DNA of 64,000 nucleotides from Forficula auricularia. Its lineage: Eukaryota; Arthropoda; Insecta; Dermaptera; Forficulidae. Below, in pieces: positions 43,784 to 54,325 of the stretch; position 1 is the stretch's first letter, and each line of letters starts with the position of its first letter. The position numbers and the translations under genes were made by a program. The notes beneath the pieces were generated by a model that worked only from the letters and a program-made list of their open reading frames with translations, was not told where the DNA came from and ran no database searches. The DNA lies in contig JALMQS010000828.1 of the NCBI GenBank assembly GCA_024734495.1, forward strand, positions 2,281,101 to 2,345,100, in the 5' to 3' direction.

Positions 43784-45110
43784 TACACCATACAGGGTAT
43801 GGTCAAGTATTGTAATCGTGCATGAAAAAAGTAGTTTTTTCCTTCTTTTTTTCGAAATATCTCAAAAACCGCTGAAACTATTTTGATTAATTAAAATTAA
43901 GCGAAACCATGTCATTTTGTTCTACAAAAAGCTCTAATAAGTAAACATCGAAAAAATTATATTTTTCGAGATAATAATTGTTTTGTCAAAATGTCTGTTA
44001 GTTAGTCTGGTTGTTAGTCTGTGCGTTACCAAATTTTTGTGGAAGAGCTAGCTCAAAAACTAGTTTGAATATCGAAACCAAATTTCACACGTAGTTTTGT
44101 TCTATTGAGATTATGAACTGATTTGATTTTGGTGCATATTGACCCAAAATTAAGGGGCTGGAGGGGGTTAAAAATTAAAAATCTAGGCCATTTGAGCAAA
44201 CTCAAGCAAATTTTGTATACATAATCAGTGGACCCCCAGAAGTCTAAAAATGTAAAAACTAACCGCCCAAAAGGGGGGTGTTTGTTCAAAAAATGAAAAT
44301 CTAGGCTCTTGTACCAAACTCAACCAAATTTTGCATACATAATCAGCGGACCCAGGAGTCTAAAATGCACAAACTATCCCTCCCCCTACACGAGTATAAA
44401 TCATTTTATTAATCCCCCTCACTTATATTTAATATTTAATAAAATGATTTATACTCATGTAAGAGGGAGGGATAGTTTGTGCATTTTTAGACTCCTGGGG
44501 GCCCACTGATTATGTATACAAAATTTGGTTGAGTTTGGTACAAGAGCCTAGATTTTCATTTTTTGAACATACACCCCCCCCCCCCATTTCGGGCGGTTAG
44601 TTTTTGCATTTTTAGACTTCTGGGGGCCCACTGATTATGTATACAAAATTTGGCTGAGTTTGCTCAAATAGCCTAGATTTTTTATTTTTAACCCCCTCCA
44701 TCCCCTTAATTTTGTGTCGATATGCACCAAAATTTAATCAGCTCTTAATCTCAATGGACCAAAACTACGTGTGAAATTTGGTTTCGATATTCAAACTAGT
44801 TTTTGAGCTAGCTCGTCCACAAAAATGTGGTAACGCACAGACTAACGGACAACCAGACAACCGGACAACCAGACAACCAGACAACCAGACAGACAGACTA
44901 ACTAATAGACATTTTGACAAAACAATTATTATCTCGAAAAATATAATTTTTTCGATGTTCACTTATTAGAGTTTTTTGTAGAGCGAAATGCCATGGTTCG
45001 CTCAATTTTTTTAATCAAAATAGTTTTAGCCGTTTTTGAGATATTTCGAAAAAAAGAAGGAAAATAACACTTTTTTCATCCACGATTACAATACTTGACC
45101 ATACCCTGTA
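43784..45110. repeat. 1.3-kb palindromic copy of the 'taccataca' repeat
   Basis: Left arm from gggtatggtcaagtattgta (about 43795) and right arm ending tacaatacttgaccatac (about 45105) are inverted copies over about 600 bp, meeting near 44420-44440 (ttatatttaatatttaataa). Each arm holds a full unit of the repeat family: Cys/Asp-like short ORFs on the gtctgt run are meaningless. It lies in the last receptor intron and would form a long hairpin in the pre-mRNA. Confidence 0.75.
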
Positions 45111-45280
45111 GAGGAGATACGCATTTATAACTTAATTTCACAAACCCTCTAGAAAGGGTTAAATAATTTTATTTTATCAACCAAAATCTTGATAAAACTT
45201 AGCGAACTTGGTTCATAGTGAAACATTTTGTTATATTATAATGACTCTGAAGTTGAAATTAGTGATATTTCACATTGAAA

Positions 45281-45426
45281 TGAATAAAATAAATTGAGTT
45301 AAAATATGTAGTTTTATATCTCGAAATATATCAGATCACTCTATGTAAAACTCCTGATGATGGGCTAACCACCCGAAATATATTAAGATATAAAACTATA
45401 TGGTTTAACTCAATTTATTTTATCCA
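45281..45426 (+). mobile_element. Inverted-repeat element with hammerhead core
   Basis: 41-bp arms at 45281-45321 and 45386-45426 match with about four mismatches. Between them, CUGAUGA (45354-45360), extra U, GGG/CCC stem II (45362-45364 with 45372-45374), GAA (45375-45377), self-complementary AUAUAU (45378-45383) and U. The stem I strand has drifted, so this copy is probably inactive. Same family as the motif at 4831-4879. Confidence 0.55.
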
Positions 45427-45519
45427 TTTCCTTACCATTACCCTGTAAAACACCATCTACTTCAACTTAAAACTCATAATAATTTCACAATCTTAATGTT
45501 CTGGTTTGAATGAAAGTTT

Positions 45520-45600
45520 ACAGAGCTATGAGAGCCCAAAGGCTGGAAATTTGAGAATAAAATTTTTGTGCCAGGCAGGCACATTGAGGCTATCTATCGA
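45520..45600 (-). pseudogene. Short LINE scrap
   Basis: cccaaaggctggaaatttga and attttigtgcca-like sequence correspond to about 37672-37720 of LINE copy 2 (aatccaaaggctggcagttt, tttttgtgccaaacctgg). Only about 80 bp, with indels. Confidence 0.45.
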
Positions 45601-45748
45601 AGGTCATTGTTTTTCAATTTTCTCTAATCAAAGATACTCATATAAAATTAAAATGATATATTAATAGTTAATTGGACATAATTTTAGATGGCCTAAGAGC
45701 TAATTTAAAAATATTTTACATTGAGAAACAATTTCTATTTTTTTTCAG

Positions 45749-45877
45749 ATGGTTGGAGCAGTAACAACATATTTAATAATTTTACTCCAATTTCAACTCG
45801 CTGCTAATGACTCAAGCAACAAATCCAAGGGATGCGAAATGAATCCTTCAATTGACAATTCAACCTTAGAATATTAA
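45749..45877 (+). CDS. Gustatory receptor terminal exon (shared 3' exon 3)
   Basis: Follows ttttttttcag and reads MVGAVTTYLIILLQFQLAAN, with the family's diagnostic TYxxxxxQF at the end of helix 7, then a polar tail with N-linked-site-like NSS/NKS sequences and TAA at 45875-45877. With the exons at 40483 and 42415 it supplies the C-terminal 95 residues for the tandem first exons. The homologous exon of the other locus is 12810-12941. No polyadenylation signal was pinned down with certainty. Confidence 0.82.
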   Translation: MVGAVTTYLIILLQFQLAANDSSNKSKGCEMNPSIDNSTLEY

Positions 45878-46000
45878 AATATAGAAATTTTTTTTTCTAT
45901 GTTTAGTATTAGATTAATCTCATACTCTCTAGTGAAGCTATTCTCAACCAGTCCTTACGAATACAGCTAAAATAAAAAAGTATACGGGAGATCTGGTGAT

Positions 46001-46349
46001 CAGTGGCGGATTTCTGCACAAGTCCCGAGGCACGCGCCTGGGTCCTCATAAATCAAGGAGGCCTCAAAATTCAGCTCTCAAAATTAAACAAATTATTTTA
46101 TTTATTATTTTTTTCATAATAAAAATAATTAATAATTTAGCAGTAGGTATTCCCTAAATTAAATTGACAAGCTATGACATGTTTTGTTTCAAGAATATTT
46201 CCCTATGTCTTACTATTTTTGGACCAAAAAAAGTGCCTACCAGAGTAAAAAACGTAAGCATAAATGCACACTGTAGGGTGAAAATATTTAGAAAGCGGAT
46301 ACTAATTGTAATTAGGCCTGGGGTCTCTCAAGTGCTAAATCCGCCACTG
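46001..46349. mobile_element. hAT-type MITE with 8-bp target duplication
   Basis: The 13-bp terminal inverted repeat cagtggcggattt is perfect at both ends, and gcac follows at nearly the same place on each side. ctggtgat stands directly outside both ends (45993-46000 and 46350-46357). Length 349 bp, no transposase. The 8-bp duplication and CAGNGG start are hAT hallmarks. Confidence 0.88.
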
Positions 46350-46357
46350 CTGGTGAT

Positions 46358-47252
46358 TCTGTATTCAAGACTATAAATGGCTTGTATTTATTTTCAGTTT
46401 AATTTATGATTCAATTCTAACTAAAAACTTTACTATATTTTCTTGAAAAATATTTATATTAGAGTAAAAATGAAGGCAGCCTTCCGAAACCTGTTAACAT
46501 TTTTGATGACCTAAAAAAAAATATATATTTCCTAATTCTTCGGTTTTTTTTTTTTTTGAAGAGTAAACTTATTTTTGCAGTGTGAGTTGGTTATCGAATG
46601 AAACTGAAATAATAAAAGAGAGTGATCCCTGGTAAAATTAAAAAATCATAAACATACGATGCACTCTGAGGTACTTTGCTAAAATATGTACAATTGGGGA
46701 CATAAATAAAATAAAAACGGAACCGATTACAATACTTTACCCATGCTTCTCAATGGATAAAGTAATAGTGCAAATTATAATTGCATTATTATTAAAATTA
46801 TTTTTTTAATCTTAATGGAATGAGTTATTTTCGTGAGAAGAAAATATATAGTTTGCTTGCTACTTAAAAAAATCGTAAAGTGAATTAAAAATCATGTTAT
46901 TCATTTCTATCTTGATTTAAAATATATAATGAATTGATTCAAATAAAAGAAAATATAGTTTTATTTATGTTGGAAAAGGAAAAAAGGAATAAAACACACA
47001 GAATATGACTTTTTTTACTATTCTGTCGGGGAGAAAGACATTAATTGTCTCCATTGTTCGAATTTTGAAATATGATATCGATACAAGCTGAATCAATTCT
47101 GATTCGATAATGTAATTTTTTTATTGTAGTCCTCAGCTCTACGATCAAAACATCTATCAAGAGTCGATAATATAATCATCAATCGACTTTTGATTTTTCT
47201 TACTAGACATTACAGTTAGAAAAAGGATAAAATATTGATCCACTAATATACC
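46358..47252. other. Gene-free AT-rich stretch
   Basis: Nothing recognisable apart from a short dispersed repeat at about 46735-46800 (cccatgcttctcaatggata) related to 42236. Confidence 0.4.
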
Positions 47253-47966
47253 TATAGGGTGGGCCATCTAACGTTTGGAATTTGAATCGGCTATAAAAAA
47301 AACTAACAGATATTTTTTCAAAATTATAAGTTTATTAGAAAGATTGGATATTTTCATTTAAGAATGAAACACAACATCATTTAAATGATTGCCACGACTG
47401 GCTTGACAGTACCTCATCCGATCAACCCAATTAAAAATGTACTGAAAAATGGGTTGATCGGTTGGGGTACTGTCAAGCCAGTCGTGGCAGTCATTTGAAT
47501 GATGTTTCATTCTTAAATGAAAATGTCCAATCTTTCTAATAAACTTATAATTTTGAAAAATATCCATTAGTTTTTTATAGCCGATTCAAATTCCAAACTT
47601 TAGAAGGTGGGCCATCTAACTTTTGGAATTTGAATCGGCTATAAAAAAACTAATGAATATTTTTTCAAAATTATGAGTTTGGACATTTTCATTTAAGAAT
47701 GAAAAACAAAATTTTTGTTTCTAAAATTTAAAAGGATGATATGGGTGACATCTGGTTTCAATAGGATAGGGGCCACTTGCCACACAGCCAACGTAACAAT
47801 CAATCTTTTGTGCACTGTTTTTGAAAATCGAATAATGATTTTGTGTTTTGTTCATAAATGAAAATGTCCAATATTTCTAATAAACACATAATTTTGAAAA
47901 AATATTCATTAGTTTTTTGTTTTAATAGGCGATTCAAATTCCAAAAGTTAAATGGCCCACCCTATA
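47253..47966. mobile_element. Pair of Tc1/mariner-like MITEs, one a near-palindrome
   Basis: Ends gggtgggccatctaac and, mirrored, ttaaatggcccaccc, flanked by tata. A third copy of the end at 47606 splits the region. 47253-47604 is almost a complete palindrome (arms about 165 bp around a 20-bp centre); 47606-47966 has about 110-bp ends and a unique centre. The minus-strand reading near 47370-47430 (NWVDRMRYCQASRGNHLNDV) resembles the C-terminus of mariner-like transposases (R.R.C....GGH.EH), suggesting descent from an autonomous element. Confidence 0.65.
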
Positions 47967-48127
47967 TAATGTTTTTTTTGTTTTTTTTTTGTTTTTATTT
48001 TATTTAAGAGAAAAAATAACACAGCTGAAAGAGTTCATCGCTTGAGGAATCTACTGATCACAGGCATAGTGAACTCTGGAAATTGATCTTCAAAAACCGA
48101 CTTCATATATTCTCAAATGCCTTAATT

Positions 48128-48330
48128 TATATATGAGCAACGTTCCGAAACTAAGTTTCGCAATTTTTTTTTACACGGAAACTTTATTGGTATAAAAAAA
48201 ACAACCTGGCATCATGAACTTCACACCTTGCACTACTTGAGCTATTTTTTGACATAGTCGCCACCAACATTGAGGGATTTATCGTATCGTGCAATCAGTT
48301 TGAAAAAACCACTCTCGTAAAACATGGTCC
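48128..48330 (-). pseudogene. Mariner transposase C-terminus with 3' end
   Basis: Minus strand reads FYESGFFKLIARYDKSLNVG then GDYVKK and a stop, the exact C-terminal signature of mariner transposases (RYDKCLN..GDYVEK). The following cgaaacttagtttcggaacg resembles the mariner inverted end. Everything upstream is missing; a MITE sits at the break. Confidence 0.8.
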
Positions 48331-48338
48331 CCAGCAGA

Positions 48339-48484
48339 AATCACTTTTTGAAGTCGGTGCCAAACATATACATATTTATCAATCGCACTCGACGGATCTT
48401 ACTTAGTACGTTTGGCATGAATGAAGACAACATCGCGTAAGCTCTCTTATATAGATTGTTTGGCACCGACTTCAAAAAGTGATT
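48339..48484. mobile_element. 146-bp MITE with perfect 27-bp inverted repeats
   Basis: 48339-48365 and 48458-48484 are perfect inverted copies containing tttttgaagtcggtgcc. Single copies of the tttttgaagtcggtt core also occur at about 48098 (inverted), 48598 and 49493, so a larger family is present. No ORF; superfamily unknown. Confidence 0.8.
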
Positions 48485-49827
48485 GCATGTAAAAATTTCG
48501 TCGTTTAGTTGTAACTAAATTAGATAATTATTTTATGCCTTTTAGTGCATTTTTTTTGATTTTTGAGTTATTATTACTTTATTTGTTGAATTTAAATTTT
48601 TGAAGTCGGTTTTGTTTTTTTTCTAAAAATTATTTTTATTTTTCTCTTTTTAATGATGTTAATAATAGTATCTTAAGATAATATTTTACATGCATCTCGT
48701 AGGATAAAGTGTTGGACGAATGAATCAGAAAATGATATTTTTTTTAAATTTTTTTAAACCAATTATTTTACATGAATTAATGTATACATTGTATTTGAGC
48801 TTCGACTCCGGAGATTACTTCTCCACCATCGACTGTCCTTGATCATCTTTTTAGTCCTTGTTTTTAATAAGAGGAAAAACTAATTAAATAACAAAACCTC
48901 TTTTCCGATAATTATTCCAATTCCATACCTGTTCAATATTATCCATTTCATCAGAAAATGATAATAAAATTCAATTCATAAATAGAGAAATTCTCTCCAG
49001 ATGTTGGCGGGTTTTAAATGAATGTTTTAAGATTTTTTTATAATTTCGATTATTTGATCTTAAGAATTGGATATTTTCGTTATTTTGTCATTGATCATTT
49101 CATCAGAACTTGACCAAATTAATATGGGACCACCTCTAAGGTACACGCTTTCCAATAAAAAAAGAATCATCGAAATCGTCCACTTGGCAAAAAGTTCTCG
49201 CTGAGCATACATAAAAAATGAATAAATAAATAAAGAGTTAGGCATCTTGACTGCCTTGGAGCTATACTGATCCAAACGCAGAAAGAATCATTAAAATCGG
49301 TTCATAAACTAAGAAGTTATGCGTGATCGTACATTACAAAAAAAGGTCCAATACCAATGAAATTTATATTGTACCAAAAGGAAACTATACTGAACCCAAT
49401 GAAAAAAAAATAATCAAAATCGGTTCCCCATTGACGAAAAAATCAGGTAACATAGATACAAAAAAAAAAAAAATCAGTCGAATTGATATCCTCCTACTTT
49501 TTGAAGTTGGTTAATAAAATATTAATAATAATTTCAAAAGTTTGTTAAAAATTATGAAATAATTTATTTTTTTGCAGTCAAACCAATGGTGTAACATCAG
49601 AGGTCTTCTTGAACAATTTTCAGATTTTTTTTTTTATCCATTTGATAATTTCCTCTCAACATTTCAAAAGTGAGAAAAATAGTCCAAGAAGTCCTATTTT
49701 CAATGACAATGATTCGACTCCAACAAATAAATTATTTTTTTCCTTTTAAACAAACCTCTAAAGTTATTTTTTCCAAGGAAACCAGGCATATATATATATT
49801 AAATATACTATTATATATTAAATATAC
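48485..49827. other. Old repeat of the gaagtcggt family, no genes
   Basis: Contains repeated aatcatcgaaatcg/aatcattaaaatcggttc blocks (about 49168, 49287 and 49411) and ends ctttttgaagttggttaata. Together with 48098 it may be the body of one decayed element. The short ORFs are not conserved. The last 60 bases are AT repeats. Confidence 0.4.
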
Positions 49828-49947
49828 TAAAGGATTTGTGAGAGTTTACTTGCCAAATTTTCTGCACAAAGATAGATATTAATCTTCTTTATTATAAAAG
49901 CCCAAGATCCGCTTAACTCTGGCAAGTAAACTCTCACAAATCCTTTA
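49828..49947. mobile_element. 120-bp foldback MITE
   Basis: 28-bp perfect inverted arms (taaaggatttgtgagagttt... and its complement) at 49828-49855 and 49920-49947, bordered by TA-rich sequence. Non-coding. Confidence 0.7.
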
Positions 49948-50236
49948 TATAAATAATAACAATGTTGTTATAGTATTAACTAAACTAAATGAACTTTAAT
50001 GTTTATACTTCTATATCTGTTATTTCTAGAATATATTATTTTTCTTAATTTTAACTCTGTGATCTAATTAAATATAATTCTGTTGATTATCTGTAACTTT
50101 CGGTTATACTGTAAATTGATAACTTATTTATTTCAACTAGAAACCTATATACATTTGATTATGAAAATAGGTTTATTGTTAAAAATAAAGACTTTAATTT
50201 TAAAACATTTCATACCTACACGTCTAAAAAATGTGG

Positions 50237-50449
50237 TTTTCGAACTGGAACTCTCTCCTGGCCATATTTCTCAGCACTTATAATCTTCAAACATTCAAAA
50301 ACCGGGTGCGCAAACACCTACGCCTCCACCCTCTCACTTGATCAACTTTCCCTTCTCTTCGGTAATGCAGGGGTCTTTCGAGATCCATAGGCGCTGCATC
50401 TTATTGGTGCGCCTCTCCTTCTTGCATTTGATTGCATTAAGAAAAAAAA
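50237..50449 (+). mobile_element. CR1/Jockey-group LINE, 3' fragment
   Basis: Matches the last 210 bp of LINE copy 1: gaactggaactctctcc, acctacgcctccaccctctc, ggtctttcgagatccatagg, then cttgcatttgattgcattaa and an A-rich tail. Diverged by several substitutions from the younger copies. Confidence 0.85.
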
Positions 50450-53089
50450 ATAATAAATTGACTTTTCAACAAATTTGAATCATTTTAGAGTTCTTTCCAA
50501 AAATCAATATAGCTAACATAAATGGTTAAAGTTTTAAAGTTGTGAGTTTTTTACACTTCAAATAAACTGCAACGGATCGTTGCTAGACTTTATCCATAGT
50601 CATTTGAAATATTAATATGCTTATTTCTTTATTATTAATCAGGTATCACTTGCTATTTAAGTTAATATAATTTAAAAAAAATGCCATTCCAAATTTGATG
50701 CTTTTATGGTTGATGTGTTTACCGTCGGATATTACCTAGATTGCACATTTTTAATGAGATAAACTCATTTTTGTTTTTATTTTTATTTTTGTGGACTAGC
50801 TATTTATTTGTGCTTTGCCGCCAAGCTCAAGGAAAATAAATAATAGTAACTCAATAATGTTAACAAATATTTGTTTATTATTTATAACTAGACAGAGTTT
50901 TTTTTACATGAGTATGATTCTACCAGAGTTTCGGAAAATGACCATGCTGAGAAGAAACTCCGAAAGAAACTCAGCAAGTAGCCTTTTTTTTTCAAAAAAA
51001 CAAATAAACAATTAAACACTTAGTAACAATTTTAGGTAAATGAACATTACATACATAAATTTTTTCAATTATAATATAATATACTATTTATAATAAACGA
51101 AGTAATAAATAGAGAATACATGGTTTTAGTATATTTCGAATGCAAAAACTTGTGTCATTTATATAATCATTTACTTTGAAAAATGGGGGTTTTATTAGTT
51201 TTTTCTAAGTCTAAAAAAATAAAGAAAAAAATTTGTAGTTTCAAAATTTAATATAATAAAAAGATATTTGTTTTTACAATTTAATAATGTTTCTTACCTG
51301 TTAGCACTTGAATATTTCCAATCACTTATATATCGGAACTGTTGAAGATGAGAGTAAATTCTGCACAACATCGAGCTTATGATTGTTAAAATATTTAATC
51401 ATGTCTCCTTCATCAATTAAATATAATAAAAAAAATTTAACAAAACAATCAATAAAAAATAATATTTTTTACATTTCAAAATTTCCAGGAAAAAAAGAAA
51501 AAATTTACTGTTTTCATTGGAATAATCTGAAAAAAATAATTATGTTTAATAGGAATGAAATATGTATGTACAGTATACACTAATTCCTCGTTATACCTTG
51601 GTCCCTTTTACGCTGAATCGCTATTACGTTATTTTAAGAATTAACTTATGAAAACTCAATATTTTTTTTTCTTTATTTGTATCAGAAAGTCGTTGATTGT
51701 TACTTTTCAATGAGAATAATCAAAAACACATATTACTATAGAATTCAATTACAAATTAATAGGCAGCGGGTAAGATATATGCGATGAGTGGATGAAAGGC
51801 ATTACGAGAGCATATTTCTACTCCACCATCAATACTTCCTGGGAAGTGATTTCAGCCTAAGCGTGTACTCATCAGTTGGTCTGTCATATTTCCCTAAAAA
51901 GTAAAACTTAATTGTTTCATGTTTAAAATTAGACTTAAATTTAGGTTCTTACCAAATAGTGTCCATACATTTTTCTCATTATTTTTGCTGTTTTTTTCTT
52001 TTGTATCAAATCTATTTTTTTTAACTTTTTTAGCTTACATGGTCTAAAATGGTACATTAAAGGGGCTAAATCGCCCTACATATACAATAATTTAATAAAT
52101 AAATAAATACAAATATATGTCCAACACCTAAATTCTTCAACGGAAAAAATGATTATAAAATAATAAAAATAAAGAAAAATAAAAAAATGAAATTTTTTTG
52201 AAATCACGAATAGTATAAGGCGGCATTCAAACTTTTCGCAAAGCGATGATTGTAAATGGCGATAAAAATTTAGTTTCTTACCGAATGGTATTTTACATCA
52301 ATTGTAATCACTGTCCTAAAAAGTGTATTATGTTTTTGCGGCATGTTGAAATTTCTCATACGAGTCAATCTCCTACCCACTATTGGAAAACAATGTTTGA
52401 AGGACATTTGTTATAATTTTTATAGCAGGGCTTATAAAAAGGTTGAAAACCAGATTGAAAATAAAGCAGCATTTAACGAGGAAAATCACTTTCATCAATA
52501 ATTAGACTAGAGATGACTAGAATAAAAAATTAAATATTCAAGAAAAAAAGACATGTGTTTGAAGATTGTTACTGATAGTGATCTTAATATTATTCCAATA
52601 AATGAATTCAAGTAGAAAGAAAAGAGAAACAATAATTATAAACTGAAATTAAAAGGCTCACTATGTAATTTAAACTCTTACGGTGACTATAATATTAAGA
52701 TAGTTGTGAAATTCAGTATAATGATAAAAAAACATGAACATTTTATTAGTGATAATGAACATAAAATGAAACATCAAATTTTTGTAGAAAGGCGAGTGAA
52801 AACTGCGGTTTATTTTACGGAATTTCTTAAATGACATAGATGTTCAAGATTTATCTATTAAATAAATACAATATAATATTTTCACGGAGAATATAAAATC
52901 AAATCGAAGAAGAATTTTGTTCCCACAAGAGACTTTCTATTTAACTAAGAGATAAGGTAAAAAATTAAAAAATGAATTAGATAAATTGTATATAGCATTT
53001 TTAGATATTAGAGTTTTTGAATACTATTCTTTTAAGAGAACACCTATCTGAATTAAATATTGGAGATGAAGTGATTCAGAAAAATAATG
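50450..53089. other. Gene-free AT-rich stretch with repeat scraps
   Basis: 50559-50659 is an inverted copy of 43319-43429 (aaactgcaacggatcgttgc against gatccgttgcagttta). 51571-51640 (cagtatacactaattcctcg ttataccttggtcc) resembles one end of a pogo/Tigger element without its partner. From about 52900 faint Gypsy-like sequence may begin. No gene recognised. Confidence 0.4.
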
Positions 53090-54040
53090 AAAATAATTCC
53101 ACTGATAATCAGAATATATATTGATGATATTCCAAAGTTTGGTTCTACTATTCAGGGGAATACTGAAGTACTTAAAAAAATCATGGAAAGAGCTGAAGAA
53201 TTAAAAGTGAAATTTAAAAAGAGTTGAGAAGTTTCAATGTCGAGTAAATGAAGTATCATGGTCATAAATTTCCACAAAAAACAACAAACAGTAAGCTAAG
53301 ATACAGATCGTATAAAAGCAATTATTATAGAATATTATACACCAATAAATACAGATGAATTACAGATATTTCTTGGTGTCATAAACTATGTTGATTTTAT
53401 TCTGAGTTTATCAGAAATTTCCACAACTTTAAGAAAGCATACAAAATGTTTTAATATGTTAAAATGAATTATTATTAACAGTTCGGTATTACGCAAATTT
53501 GATTTTATACTAATGAAATAATTATTGAAACAGATATTAATAGTGAAAAAAGGCATTGGATGTGCACTCCTTTAAGATAATCAATCTGTGTGTTTTGCGT
53601 GCAAAAGTTTGTAAAGAAAAGAAATAAAATAAATCCAAATAGAAAAAAAATTTCAGCAATTTTATATGCATGTCTGATATTTAAAACAATTTACTTTTGA
53701 AAAAAAGTTATAATTTACAATGATCATTTTACCTTTCATGAGTATCAATGAAAAAATAAATTATGTTTTCTACAAGTAGGTGGATTATAAAGATTATAAA
53801 CGAAAACTAATAATGCTTTACAATTTAGAAGTTGTTTATAAACATGAAAACTTTTGTTTATAGCTGGTGTATTGATTTGAGTAGGTTCAAAAGTAGGCAA
53901 AGATGAGACTGATTATTGTTTAAATGATGTAGTACATTTACGTTTAATATGAGTAGGTACTGATTTTAAAACTGAATTTAAAGAAGAAATAAAAAGGGGT
54001 CCTAAATTAAAAAATATAAACCTTAATTTCAATAACACTT
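53090..54040 (+). pseudogene. Ty3/Gypsy-type pol, decayed
   Basis: With several stops and shifts, the plus strand reads IDDIPKFGSTIQGNTEVLKK (after the catalytic YVDD), then TDELQIFLGVINYVDFILSL SEISTTLRK (thumb), then KKGIGCALL and NQSVCFACKSL (RNase H start) and, near 53840-53900, LEVVYKHENF, in the order found in Ty3/Gypsy polyproteins. No intact frame over 60 codons and no LTRs recognised. An ancient remnant. Confidence 0.7.
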
Positions 54041-54048
54041 AGAGCCAG

Positions 54049-54325
54049 AAGGTTCATTTTTTTATCATTCATTTTAATGATTCTATTTTTCCATCTTGAT
54101 GTTTCGGAAACTCCAAAAGCTGTTTTTGAGTTAATAATTTATATAGATGCTTTCTCATTCCACATTTTATATAGTTTTCGTTTTCAGAAGGTTCATTTTT
54201 TATCATTCATTTTAATGATTCTATTTTTACATCTTGATGTTTCGGAAACTCCAAAAGCTGTTTTTGAGTTAATAATTTATATAGATGCTTTCTCATTCCA
54301 CATTTTATATAGTTTTCGTTTTCAG
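54049..54325. repeat. Tandem duplication of about 138 bp at the Helentron 3' coding end
   Basis: From agaaggttcatttttt through tttcggaaactccaaaagct to agttttcgttttc, the unit occurs twice in direct succession (about 54049-54186 and 54187-54325). The inner copy encodes the last 40 or so residues and stop of the protease domain; the outer copy is non-coding surplus. A plus-strand ORF of 114 codons here is only the antisense of this duplication. Confidence 0.8.

Noticed and set aside
44765..44969. Overlapping ORFs on both strands rich in Thr/Asp/Gln or Val/Ser/Cys
   Set aside because: Produced by the gtctgt/ccagacaa simple repeat inside the palindromic repeat family; not conserved in other units.
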